A DNA stretch of 64,000 bases, from positions 62,001 through 126,000 of the forward strand of contig JAOAQX010000028.1 of the NCBI GenBank assembly GCA_025210805.1, in the 5' to 3' direction. Source of the stretch: Flavobacteriales bacterium. GTDB lineage: Bacteria; Bacteroidota; Bacteroidia; Flavobacteriales; CAJXXR01. The first letter of the stretch is position 1, and every line of letters begins with the position of its first letter. The translations under genes and the position numbers were made by a program. The notes below the pieces were generated by a model that was given only the letters and a program-made list of their open reading frames with translations, had not been told where the DNA came from and searched no databases. This document shows, one piece after another, positions 28,666 to 36,288 of the stretch.

Positions 28666-29388
28666 ATGCCTAAAAAACTCCCCATAAATAAATGCCACTT
28701 GAATCTTTCGGACATGGAAATCGACCAAGAACGAATCCATTGTGGAGGTTGTAATAAGAACCTTGTAGATTTTAGAGGAAAGTCGGTTGAGGAAACCATC
28801 GAAATTCTAAAAAAATCCCAAAACCAAGTTTGTGGAGTTTATCATAAAAAAGATATAGTGGTAAAAAGCTATGTATTTCCTAAGTTTTCATTTACTAAAA
28901 GATTTGTGGCGGCTGCTTTATTGGCTTTAGGCTTGTTTCCCACTTGGGCGGAGGCGCAGTTGGTGGAAAAAGATTCTACGGCACAGTATCAGATTACTCA
29001 AAGTTCTAATACAAAGAATGATATTGTTGTTATTACAGGGAGTGTAAAAGATAGTACAGCCGAAGTGCTTTATGGAGCCAATGTTGTCTTGTTTAAAGGT
29101 GAAGACATAATCAAAGGCACCGCTACGGATATAAATGGTTCTTTTAGGCTTGAGCTTCCCAAAAAAGAATTAGGAAAGGAAATTAGGGTAGAAGTGTCTT
29201 TTATTAGTTTTGAAACCAAAAAAATTGAACTAAAATTAAAAGCGACTAATAATATTTCTGTAGAGCTTGTCGAAGGTTTTCTAGGAGAACCCGTAATAGT
29301 AGGCTTAAAGGATTGGACAGATCAAAAAAACTTTGACAAAATGTGGAGTGGGAGAATTTTCACAAGAGAAGAATTAAACAGAGAATAA
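28666..29388 (+). CDS. Four-cysteine module + membrane segment + carboxypeptidase-regulatory-like domain (paralogue 1)
   Basis: The 240-residue protein has no N-terminal signal. Residues 1-60 hold C10, C26, C29 and C56 in the pattern KCH..M..ERIHCGGCNKNLVDF..VCGVY, a likely metal-binding module. Many Bacteroidota proteins have a similar beginning (CH.NW..M...FC..C.K.V.DF). Residues 79-98 form one membrane segment or internal signal (VAAALLALGLFPTWAEAQL). The rest looks like a CarboxypepD_reg-type beta-sandwich (GSVKDSTAEVLYGANVVLFK, ATDINGSFRLELP). It ends KMWSGRIFTREE. The next gene starts 1 base after its stop and repeats its first part. Confidence 0.8.
   Translation: MPKKLPINKCHLNLSDMEIDQERIHCGGCNKNLVDFRGKSVEETIEILKKSQNQVCGVYHKKDIVVKSYVFPKFSFTKRFVAAALLALGLFPTWAEAQLVEKDSTAQYQITQSSNTKNDIVVITGSVKDSTAEVLYGANVVLFKGEDIIKGTATDINGSFRLELPKKELGKEIRVEVSFISFETKKIELKLKATNNISVELVEGFLGEPVIVGLKDWTDQKNFDKMWSGRIFTREELNRE
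28703..28796. repeat. 94-base exact duplicate (copy 1) in paralogue 1
   Basis: The bases 28703-28796 are identical to 29424-29517. A second exact block, 28908-28955 (48 bases), matches 29629-29676. The DNA between the blocks and after them has diverged, which points to recent duplication or gene conversion limited to the 5-prime third. Confidence 0.92.
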
Positions 29389-29389
29389 T

Positions 29390-30229
29390 ATGAAAAAACT
29401 CCCCATAAACAAATGCCATTTACATCTTTCGGACATGGAAATCGACCAAGAACGAATCCATTGTGGAGGTTGTAATAAGAACCTTGTAGATTTTAGAGGA
29501 AAGTCGGTTGAGGAAACTGTGGAGATTATTGCACAATCTGGCAATGATATATGTGGAGTTTATGACGAGCACAAAACAGAAGCAAAAGCATATATTTTCC
29601 CCAAGTTTTCATTTACCAAAAGATTTGCGGCGGCTGCTTTATTGGCTTTAGGCTTGTTTCCCACTTGGGCGGAGGCTCAGTTAAATAAACACCAGCACAA
29701 CCAAGTAGAATACGTATCTGTAAAAGAAAATGATAAAGAAGTATTCAAGATTAAGGGAAAAGTCAAGAATTTGTTGAATGGTAACGTAATAAAGAGCGCA
29801 GTGGTGAAGATAATCTTCAAAAAAGAATTGATTATTAAAACTTATACAGATGCTTATGGGGAGTTTGAACTTGATTTACCCTTTACAAGAAGAGAAGAAT
29901 TATTATTAGAAATAGAAGCCGAGCAAGGATTGGCTATTTTGAATTTCCCTTTGTACCTAGAAAAAAAGACTTTTGTTCTTAATGTATTTCTCGCATCCAA
30001 CAAATTGGGTGAGGTGATCATATTAGAAGATGCCAGCGACTTTCCTATAACAGATATCGTAGGAAAAGTTCCTTTGCATAATTCTCGAACGAAAAAAGAT
30101 ATAAACAAGAACAAAAGGAGAAATCTTTCAGCTACTTGCGGAAGACCTAGTAGGGATCCCATTGACGATTATTATGACAAAATGTGGAGCGGAAGAACCT
30201 ACACAAGAAAAGAGAACAATTGGTTTTAG
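29390..30229 (+). CDS. Four-cysteine module + membrane segment + carboxypeptidase-regulatory-like domain (paralogue 2)
   Basis: The 279-residue paralogue has the same layout as the gene before it: four cysteines, the membrane segment AAAALLALGLFPTWAEAQL, and a beta-sandwich-like domain (IKGKVKNLLNGNVIKSAVVK, DAYGEFELDLP). It ends with the shared KMWSGRTYTRK. The first ~95 residues are almost identical to paralogue 1, with exact DNA identity over 94 and 48 bases, while the external domain is much changed. An extra basic stretch (TKKDINKNKRRN) and two cysteine-proline-like turns lie before the end. Function unknown. Confidence 0.8.
   Translation: MKKLPINKCHLHLSDMEIDQERIHCGGCNKNLVDFRGKSVEETVEIIAQSGNDICGVYDEHKTEAKAYIFPKFSFTKRFAAAALLALGLFPTWAEAQLNKHQHNQVEYVSVKENDKEVFKIKGKVKNLLNGNVIKSAVVKIIFKKELIIKTYTDAYGEFELDLPFTRREELLLEIEAEQGLAILNFPLYLEKKTFVLNVFLASNKLGEVIILEDASDFPITDIVGKVPLHNSRTKKDINKNKRRNLSATCGRPSRDPIDDYYDKMWSGRTYTRKENNWF
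29424..29517. repeat. 94-base exact duplicate (copy 2) in paralogue 2
   Basis: Identical to 28703-28796, distance 721 bases, same orientation. Confidence 0.92.
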
Positions 30230-30242
30230 CTCATGATACCTT

Positions 30243-31205
30243 ATGAGGATAGGTCACCAAAAAACTCAGAAAATTCTATCAGACAAAAATATTAACATCC
30301 TATTGACAACACACAACGAGATATCGGCTTTTAAAGAGTATTTACTCATAGAAAAGAATTATAGCGAGCATACTGCCGTAGCTTATATTAAAGATATAGA
30401 GCAGTTTTTGCTTTTCCTTTCATCTGAGCTAGAGTTGGCACAAGAAAATGTATCCAATAAAGAGATGCGATATTGGATCGTGTGGATGCGGAAAAAAGAA
30501 CTGGCAATACGAAGTATTAATAGAAAAATAGCTTCGGTAAAAGCTTATTTCAAATTTCTTCAACAAATAAATACAAGAATAGATAATCCCGCCAGAGGTT
30601 TAAAAGCTCTGAAAGTTCCCAAAAGACTCCCAAGTTTTTATCATAATGATGAAATAGCAAAACTATTAGAAATGGAAATCTATGGAGAAGGGTTATTGGC
30701 AAAGAGAGATTACTTAATCATACTTCTGCTGTATTCCACGGGCATTCGTAGGGCTGAGTTAATCAATCTTAAAGAAAGAGATATAGATTTTTCGAGACAA
30801 CAGATAAAAATATTAGGAAAAGGAAATAAAGAAAGATATGTATATCTTACAAATGAGCTCATTAGAGCCTTGAGGCTTTATTTAGAAGAAAAAAAGGCAT
30901 CAGATTTCTCCAGCTGCGAAGCATTATTTTTTACTAAAAAAGGTAAAAAGATGTACCCAAAATTTGTTTATGATCTCGTAAATGACTATCTTAGTTACGT
31001 CGCTAAAGGAAGAAAAAAGGGGCCACATGTTCTTAGACATAGTTATGCAACCGAGATGATGAACCAAGAGGTGGATCTTCAATCCATCAAAGAAAGCATG
31101 GGGCATTCCAGTATAAGCGCCACCCAAGTTTATACGCATAATTCTAAAGAGCGATTATTAAAAGAATATAAATCCTTTCACCCTCGTGGTGGAACTAAAA
31201 AATGA
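30243..31205 (+). CDS. xerC: Tyrosine recombinase XerC
   Basis: The 320-residue recombinase resolves chromosome dimers at dif sites together with a partner. The SAM-like N-terminal domain (about 25-115) has FKEYLLIEKNYSEHTAVAY. The catalytic domain has R169 (TGIRRAEL), K193 (LGKGNKER), H262 and R265 (HVLRH), H288 (MGHSS) and nucleophile Y297 (QVYTH). The ATG at 30243 gives about 25 residues before homology, so a later start is possible. It is followed by hpf after 6 bases, a pairing I know from other members of the phylum. Confidence 0.93.
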   Translation: MRIGHQKTQKILSDKNINILLTTHNEISAFKEYLLIEKNYSEHTAVAYIKDIEQFLLFLSSELELAQENVSNKEMRYWIVWMRKKELAIRSINRKIASVKAYFKFLQQINTRIDNPARGLKALKVPKRLPSFYHNDEIAKLLEMEIYGEGLLAKRDYLIILLLYSTGIRRAELINLKERDIDFSRQQIKILGKGNKERYVYLTNELIRALRLYLEEKKASDFSSCEALFFTKKGKKMYPKFVYDLVNDYLSYVAKGRKKGPHVLRHSYATEMMNQEVDLQSIKESMGHSSISATQVYTHNSKERLLKEYKSFHPRGGTKK

Positions 31206-31211
31206 CACAGT

Positions 31212-31508
31212 ATGAAAATAAACGTACAACCAGACGGATTTACAGTAGATCAAAAATTAGTAGATTTTATCCAAGTAAAGCTAGATAAGCTTGAAAAGTT
31301 TTATGATAAGGTTGTTGATGCTAATGTTTACCTAAAATTAGAATCACCAAATGAAAAAGAAAATAAAGTAGTAGAAATAAAAATGAATGTGCCCGGAAAT
31401 GAGTTTGTGGTAAAAAAGCAGAGCAAATCCTTTGAAGAATCGGCAGATATGTGTTCTGAAGCCCTCAGAAGAATGCTGATAAAACACAAAGATAAAATGT
31501 CAGTTTAA
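31212..31508 (+). CDS. hpf: Ribosome hibernation-promoting factor, short form
   Basis: The 98-residue protein has the HPF/RaiA fold (MKINVQPDGFTVDQKLVDFI, KLEKFYDKVVDANVYLKLE, SFEESADMCSEALRRMLIKHKDK). It binds the 30S decoding centre and protects idle ribosomes. It lacks the long C-terminal dimerisation domain, so it is of short type. It lies downstream of xerC and upstream of the tRNA-tuf genes. Confidence 0.92.
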   Translation: MKINVQPDGFTVDQKLVDFIQVKLDKLEKFYDKVVDANVYLKLESPNEKENKVVEIKMNVPGNEFVVKKQSKSFEESADMCSEALRRMLIKHKDKMSV

Positions 31509-31537
31509 AAAATGTTGAAAAAAATAATTTTCAATGT

Positions 31538-31567
31538 TTGTTGGAAAATAAATCTTTTGTAGATTTG
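31538..31567 (+). promoter_or_regulatory. Promoter of the tRNA-Thr/tRNA-Tyr/tuf unit
   Basis: TTG (31538-31540) and TAGATTTG (31560-31567) are 19 bases apart, matching the Bacteroidota consensus. The tRNA-Thr gene starts 30 bases downstream, after a hairpin. Confidence 0.78.
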
Positions 31568-31568
31568 C

Positions 31569-31594
31569 AGTCCCTATTAGTAGGGACTTTTTTT
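31569..31594 (+). terminator. Hairpin with T-run between promoter and tRNA-Thr
   Basis: AGTCCCTA and TAGGGACT form an 8-bp stem with a 4-base loop, followed by seven T. It would stop transcripts from xerC-hpf. It lies immediately after the promoter box, so it also falls in the leader of the tRNA transcript. Confidence 0.85.
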
Positions 31595-31596
31595 GT

Positions 31597-31670
31597 GCCG
31601 ATGTAGCTCAGCTGGCTAGAGCAGCTGATTTGTAATCAGCAGGTCGGGGGTTCGAGTCCCTTCATCGGCT
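31597..31670 (+). tRNA. tRNA-Thr (anticodon TGT)
   Basis: A 74-base cloverleaf. The acceptor stem GCCGATG pairs with CATCGGC. The anticodon stem GCTGA/TCAGC has loop TTTGTAA with TGT at 31631-31633. The T-loop is GTTCGAGTC. No CCA is encoded. Confidence 0.97.
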
Positions 31671-31710
31671 CATAAAACACTAAAGCAAGCCTAAGAAATT
31701 GGGATGCAAT

Positions 31711-31792
31711 GGTGGGATACTCAAGCGGTCAACGAGGACGGACTGTAAATCCGTTGGCTACGCCTTCGCAGGTTCGAATCCTGCTCCCACCA
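31711..31792 (+). tRNA. tRNA-Tyr (anticodon GTA)
   Basis: An 82-base class II tRNA with a long variable arm. The acceptor GGTGGGA pairs with TCCCACC, with discriminator A. The anticodon loop CTGTAAA has GTA at 31745-31747. The variable arm is TGGCTACGCCTTCGCA-like and the T-loop GTTCGAATC. No CCA is encoded. Confidence 0.97.
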
Positions 31793-31872
31793 CGATTGTT
31801 GATCTGTCAAACAATTTAGCCTGACAGACCAATTATTAGTTTAATTTTTGTATAATCATTAAGAACACAATC

Positions 31873-33057
31873 ATGGCTAAGGAAACTTTTCAACGTAACA
31901 AACCACACTTAAACGTTGGTACGATTGGTCACGTTGACCACGGTAAGACAACACTTACTGCTGCCATTACATCAGTATTGGCTAATAAAGGTCTTGCAGA
32001 GCAAAGAGACTTTGATAAGATCGATAACGCTCCAGAAGAAAAAGAGCGTGGAATCACAATTAACACATCACACGTAGAGTACGAAACTGACAATCGTCAC
32101 TATGCACACGTTGACTGTCCAGGTCACGCCGATTATGTAAAGAACATGGTAACGGGAGCTGCACAGATGGACGGAGCTATCTTGGTAGTTGCTGCAACAG
32201 ATGGGCCAATGCCACAAACACGTGAGCACATCCTTCTTTGTCGTCAGGTAGGTGTACCACGTATCGTTGTTTTCTTGAACAAAGTAGATATGGTAGATGA
32301 CGAAGAACTTCTTGAACTAGTTGAGATGGAAGTACGTGAACTACTTTCTTTCTACGAATTCGACGGAGACGAGTCACCAGTAATCATGGGATCTGCTCTT
32401 GGAGGATTGAATGGAGAAGACAAGTGGGTTAAAACAATCGAAGAATTGATGGATAACGTTGATGCTTGGATTGAAGAACCAGTACGTGACAACGAGAAGC
32501 CATTCTTGATGCCAGTAGAAGACGTATTCTCAATCACAGGACGTGGAACGGTAGCTACAGGACGTATCGAAACTGGAGTTGCTAACACAGGAGATGCTGT
32601 TGAATTAATCGGTATGGGAACTGAAAAATTAACTTCTACAATCACAGGAGTTGAGATGTTCCGTAAGATCCTTGATAGAGGAGAAGCTGGAGATAACGTA
32701 GGACTACTATTGAGAGGGTTGGATAAAGATCAAATCAAAAGAGGTATGGTAATCTGTGCCCCTGGATCAATTACTCCACACGACAAATTTAAAGCTGAGG
32801 TATATATCTTGAAAAAAGAAGAAGGTGGACGTCACACTCCATTCCACAAGAGATATAGACCACAATTCTACATCCGTACGACAGACGTAACAGGAGAGAT
32901 CGGTCTTCCTGATGGAGTAGAAATGGTAATGCCTGGTGATAACTTGACAATTAATGTTGACTTGATTAGCCCAGTAGCACTTAACATTGGATTGCGTTTC
33001 GCTATCCGTGAAGGTGGTAGAACTGTAGGTGCAGGTCAGATCACAGAAATTTTGTAA
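31873..33057 (+). CDS. tuf: Elongation factor Tu
   Basis: The 394-residue GTPase delivers aminoacyl-tRNA to the ribosome. G1 is GHVDHGKT (residues 19-26). [12 protein letters not shown] (G3), NKVDMVD (G4) and SALGG (G5, for SAL) follow in order. Domains 2 and 3 are complete and end in [16 protein letters not shown]. It lies between tRNA-Tyr and tRNA-Trp, the classic tRNA-tuf-trnW-secE order. Confidence 0.98.
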   Translation: MAKETFQRNKPHLNVGTIGHVDHGKTTLTAAITSVLANKGLAEQRDFDKIDNAPEEKERGITINTSHVEYETDNRHYAHVDCPGHADYVKNMVTGAAQMDGAILVVAATDGPMPQTREHILLCRQVGVPRIVVFLNKVDMVDDEELLELVEMEVRELLSFYEFDGDESPVIMGSALGGLNGEDKWVKTIEELMDNVDAWIEEPVRDNEKPFLMPVEDVFSITGRGTVATGRIETGVANTGDAVELIGMGTEKLTSTITGVEMFRKILDRGEAGDNVGLLLRGLDKDQIKRGMVICAPGSITPHDKFKAEVYILKKEEGGRHTPFHKRYRPQFYIRTTDVTGEIGLPDGVEMVMPGDNLTINVDLISPVALNIGLRFAIREGGRTVGAGQITEIL

Positions 33058-33080
33058 GAAATAACTTACAAAAAATAATT

Positions 33081-33110
33081 TTGGGGAGCAAAAATAATTT
33101 ACTATCTTTG
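33081..33110 (+). promoter_or_regulatory. Promoter of trnW-secE-nusG, overlapping the tuf terminator
   Basis: TTG (33081-33083) and TATCTTTG (33103-33110) are 19 bases apart. The -7 box shares its last bases with the right arm of the hairpin 33083-33116. Confidence 0.78.
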
Positions 33111-33122
33111 CTCCCCGATTTT
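33083..33122 (+). terminator. Terminator after tuf
   Basis: GGGGAGCAAA (33083-33092) pairs exactly with TTTGCTCCCC (33107-33116), loop 14 bases, followed by GATTTT. It starts 25 bases after the tuf stop. Confidence 0.8.
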
Positions 33123-33139
33123 AGAAGTAAAAAACAAAC

Positions 33140-33210
33140 ACGGGTATGGTGTAATGGTAACACGTCGGTCTCCAAAACCGTTATTGAGAGTTCGAGTCTT
33201 TCTACCCGTG
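33140..33210 (+). tRNA. tRNA-Trp (anticodon CCA)
   Basis: A 71-base tRNA. The acceptor ACGGGTA pairs with TACCCGT, with discriminator G. The anticodon loop CTCCAAA has CCA at 33172-33174. The T-loop is GTTCGAGTC. It lies directly upstream of secE, as in many bacteria. Confidence 0.96.
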
Positions 33211-33238
33211 CAAAACGAACAATACAAAAAGATAAGTT

Positions 33239-33424
33239 ATGTTAGAGTATATCACAGCATCTTTTAACGAATTAAAAGAAAACGTTACTTGGCCAACACA
33301 ACAAGAGTTGGTGAGTAGTACCGTAGTCGTAGCGATTGCTACACTTATCTTTGCACTTGTGATATATGGAATGGATCAAGGCGTATTGTTTGTGTTAAAA
33401 ACAATTCTCGGCTTTTTGAAATAA
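33239..33424 (+). CDS. secE: Preprotein translocase subunit SecE
   Basis: The 61-residue protein is the short, single-span SecE. The amphipathic part SFNELKENVTWPTQQELVSS is followed by one membrane segment (VVVAIATLIFALVIYGMDQG). It clamps SecY in the inner membrane. It lies upstream of nusG in the usual order. Confidence 0.95.
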   Translation: MLEYITASFNELKENVTWPTQQELVSSTVVVAIATLIFALVIYGMDQGVLFVLKTILGFLK

Positions 33425-33451
33425 TCTTATCAATTTTACTCTTTTAAAAGC

Positions 33452-34003
33452 ATGGCTGAGATAAAAAAAAGATGGTACGTTGTACGTGCTGTTTCTGGAA
33501 AAGAAAAAAAAGTAAAGGAATATATTGAGAAAGAAATATCTCATTTAGGAATGGGAGACTATGTTTCTCAAGTATTAGTTCCTTTAGAAAAAGTATATCA
33601 AGTACGAGACGGGAAAAAGATAGTTAAAGAAAGAAACTATTACCCAGGATATGTACTAATAGAAGCTGCCCTTGTAGGAGAAGTAGCTCATATTATTAAA
33701 AGCATTACAGGAGTTATCGGCTTCTTAGGAGCTGTGAAAGGAGGAGACCCTGTGCCATTAAGACAAAACGAGGTGAATAGAATCCTTGGTAAAGTAGATG
33801 AACTATCTGCTAAAGTTGAAATGGTAGGAATCCCTTACACAATTAACGAAACTGTAAAAGTAACCGACGGACCATTTAATGGATTTGTCGGAGTCATCGA
33901 AGATATCGATGAAGAAAAGAGAAAACTCAAAGTAATGGTGAAGATTTTCGGAAGAAAAACACCATTGGAGTTGAACTTTATGCAAGTAGAAAAAGAGTCC
34001 TAA
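33452..34003 (+). CDS. nusG: Transcription termination/antitermination factor NusG
   Basis: The 183-residue protein has the NGN domain (RWYVVRAVSGKEKKVKEYIEK, KERNYYPGYVLIEA) that binds the RNA polymerase clamp. Its C-terminal KOW domain (VKVTDGPFNGFVGVIEDIDEE) binds Rho or S10. Length is normal. It lies between secE and rplK. Confidence 0.97.
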   Translation: MAEIKKRWYVVRAVSGKEKKVKEYIEKEISHLGMGDYVSQVLVPLEKVYQVRDGKKIVKERNYYPGYVLIEAALVGEVAHIIKSITGVIGFLGAVKGGDPVPLRQNEVNRILGKVDELSAKVEMVGIPYTINETVKVTDGPFNGFVGVIEDIDEEKRKLKVMVKIFGRKTPLELNFMQVEKES

Positions 34004-34030
34004 CTATATTATTTTTAACAAAAAAGAATC

Positions 34031-34468
34031 ATGGCAAAAGAAGTCAGTGGTCTTATTAAGCTTCAAATAAAAGGAGGAGCTGCAAACCCATCACCACCAG
34101 TTGGACCTGCATTAGGGGCAAACGGTGTGAATATCATGGAGTTTTGTAAGCAGTTCAACGCCAGAACACAGGATAAAGCTGGGAAAGTACTTCCAGTTGT
34201 TATTACTGTATATTCTGACAGGTCTTTCGATTTTATCGTAAAGACACCTCCAGTTGCAGTGCAAATAAAAGAAGCATGTAAGCTAAAAAGCGGTTCATCA
34301 GAACCAAACAGAAAAAAGGTTGCTAAAATGACTTGGGATCAAGTTAAAGCAATCGCAGAAGACAAAATGCAAGACTTAAACTGCTTTACCGTAAAATCAG
34401 CAATGACTATGGTAGCAGGAACAGCAAGGTCTATGGGAGTTACCGTAACAGGTGACATGCCAGCATAA
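34031..34468 (+). CDS. rplK: Ribosomal protein L11
   Basis: The 145-residue stalk-base protein has the N-terminal [20 protein letters not shown] and the C-terminal rRNA-binding [20 protein letters not shown]. It forms the GTPase-associated centre and, in other bacteria, is needed for RelA activation. The order rplK-rplA is standard. Confidence 0.98.
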   Translation: MAKEVSGLIKLQIKGGAANPSPPVGPALGANGVNIMEFCKQFNARTQDKAGKVLPVVITVYSDRSFDFIVKTPPVAVQIKEACKLKSGSSEPNRKKVAKMTWDQVKAIAEDKMQDLNCFTVKSAMTMVAGTARSMGVTVTGDMPA

Positions 34469-34488
34469 ACATATTATTAAACATACAC

Positions 34489-35178
34489 ATGGCACGTTTG
34501 ACTAAAAAACAAAAAGAGGCTGCATCTAAATTCGATAGTACTAAATTGCATGGTTTAGGAGAAGCAGTAACAATCGTAAAAGAAATCTCTACAGAGAAGT
34601 TTGATGCTTCAGTAGATTTGGCAGTACGATTAGGAGTGGACCCTCGAAAAGCCAATCAAATGGTAAGAGGTGTCGTAACTTTACCTAACGGAACAGGTAA
34701 AGATAAAACAGTTTTAGTACTTTGTACACCAGACAAAGAGCAAGAAGCTAAAGACGCAGGGGCAGATTATGTAGGATTAGACGACTATATCACCAAAATC
34801 AAAGGAGGATGGACTGATGTAGATGTAATCATTACAATGCCTTCAGTAATGGGGAAAATTGGACCAATCGGACGTATTTTAGGACCACGTGGATTGATGC
34901 CAAACCCAAAAACTGGAACTGTTACAATGGACATTGCAAAAGCAGTAAAAGAAGTAAAAGGTGGAAAAATCAACTTTAAAGTTGATAAAACTGGAATCGT
35001 TCACACTACAGTAGGTCGTGTATCATTTGATGCACAGAAACTAGAAGAGAATGCTGCAGAAGTAATGGCTATGATCATGAAACTTAAGCCAACAACTGCT
35101 AAAGGTACTTACGTAAAAAGCGTAGCCGTATCTAGTACGATGGGAGCTGGAGTGAAAGTAGACACTAAGTCATATTAA
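34489..35178 (+). CDS. rplA: Ribosomal protein L1
   Basis: The 229-residue protein of the mobile L1 stalk has the family signature [20 protein letters not shown] near residue 125 and [17 protein letters not shown]. In other bacteria L1 represses its own operon by binding its mRNA. Here it directly follows rplK. Confidence 0.98.
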   Translation: MARLTKKQKEAASKFDSTKLHGLGEAVTIVKEISTEKFDASVDLAVRLGVDPRKANQMVRGVVTLPNGTGKDKTVLVLCTPDKEQEAKDAGADYVGLDDYITKIKGGWTDVDVIITMPSVMGKIGPIGRILGPRGLMPNPKTGTVTMDIAKAVKEVKGGKINFKVDKTGIVHTTVGRVSFDAQKLEENAAEVMAMIMKLKPTTAKGTYVKSVAVSSTMGAGVKVDTKSY

Positions 35179-35203
35179 TTAAACCTCTAAATCGGATACT
35201 AAG

Positions 35204-35740
35204 ATGGCAATGACTAAAGAACAAAAGCATCAAGAAGTTGTAGCTCTAAAACAGATTTTAGAGGACAACAAAATTATATATCTAGCAGATATAGGTGAAA
35301 TGGATGCCGTACAATCAAGTAATCTTCGTAGAGCTTGTTTTGATAGCGGAATCTCAATCCAAGTAATTAAGAATACCTTACTTCGTAAAGCCATGGAGCA
35401 AATCGAAGACAAAGAATTCGAAGAATTATACGGATCACTTAAAGGAAATACATCTTTGATGGTTTGCGAAACAGCAAACTTACCAGCAAAGATGATTCAA
35501 AACTTTAACAAAAAGAACAAAACAGAAAAACCTTTGTTCAAAGGGGCTTGGATAGAGGAGTCGGTTTACATAGGAGTAGACCAGCTTTCGACTCTTGCTA
35601 GTCTTAAGTCTAAGGAGGAGCTTATTGGAGAAATCGTTACATTACTTCAATCTCCTGCTAAAAACGTTATCTCTGCACTTTCTTCAGGTGGTAGTACACT
35701 TGCAGGAATTGTTAAAACGCTTCAAGAGCGTCCAGAATAA
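35204..35740 (+). CDS. rplJ: Ribosomal protein L10
   Basis: The 178-residue protein holds the L7/L12 dimers at the stalk. Typical parts are IIYLADIGEMDAVQSSNLRR and IKNTLLRKAMEQ near the N-terminus and a helical C-terminus that binds L12. The ATG at 35204 is used, but a second ATG two codons later is equally possible. Confidence 0.97.
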   Translation: MAMTKEQKHQEVVALKQILEDNKIIYLADIGEMDAVQSSNLRRACFDSGISIQVIKNTLLRKAMEQIEDKEFEELYGSLKGNTSLMVCETANLPAKMIQNFNKKNKTEKPLFKGAWIEESVYIGVDQLSTLASLKSKEELIGEIVTLLQSPAKNVISALSSGGSTLAGIVKTLQERPE

Positions 35741-35807
35741 CAACCCTATAGTGTACGCACTCTAAAACAAAATAAATCATTGTTTAAACAAACTTAAAAA
35801 CAGAGTC

Positions 35808-36182
35808 ATGGCAGATTTGAAAGAATTCGCAGAACAATTAGTTAACCTTACAGTAAAAGAAGTAAACGAGTTAGCTGAAATCCTAAAAGAAGAGTACGGA
35901 ATTGAGCCTGCAGCAGCAGCTGTAGCAGTAGCTGGACCAGCTGCTGGAGGTGGAGATGCCGCTGAAGAAAAAACAGAATTTGATGTTATCTTGAAAGCAG
36001 CAGGTGGATCAAAACTTAAAGTAGTTAAGCTTGTAAAAGAACTTACAGGTCTTGGACTAAAAGAAGCTAAAGGAATCGTTGATGGTGCACCAGCTCCAAT
36101 CAAAGAAGGAATTCCAAAAGACGAAGCTGAAGCTTTGAAAACTCAGCTAGAAGAAGCTGGAGCAGAAGTAGAGTTGAAATAA
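35808..36182 (+). CDS. rplL: Ribosomal protein L7/L12
   Basis: The 124-residue protein has the N-terminal dimer domain, an Ala/Gly-rich hinge ([20 protein letters not shown]) and the C-terminal factor-binding domain ([20 protein letters not shown]). Multiple copies are expected per ribosome. A strong hairpin follows before rpoB. Confidence 0.98.
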   Translation: MADLKEFAEQLVNLTVKEVNELAEILKEEYGIEPAAAAVAVAGPAAGGGDAAEEKTEFDVILKAAGGSKLKVVKLVKELTGLGLKEAKGIVDGAPAPIKEGIPKDEAEALKTQLEEAGAEVELK

Positions 36183-36205
36183 GCCCTCACTGCCCAAAAT
36201 CTCAA

Positions 36206-36239
36206 GGTTTAGGAGTCTCTATGACTCCTAAACCCTTTT
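36206..36239 (+). terminator. Attenuator-like hairpin between rplL and rpoB
   Basis: GGTTTAGGAGTC (36206-36217) pairs exactly with GACTCCTAAACC (36223-36234), loop TCTAT, followed by CTTTTG. The T-run is short, so partial termination or RNA processing is likely. E. coli also has an attenuator and a processing site at this junction. Confidence 0.85.
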
Positions 36240-36288
36240 GTGTTTAAAAACACGCCGTTCTCAATTTACACCTATAAATTTTTGTCAA

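Noticed and set aside
30243-31205. XerC-like gene as an integrase of a mobile element
   Set aside because: It sits in a conserved xerC-hpf-tRNA-tuf setting, with no attachment-site repeats at the tRNA genes and no phage or conjugation genes.
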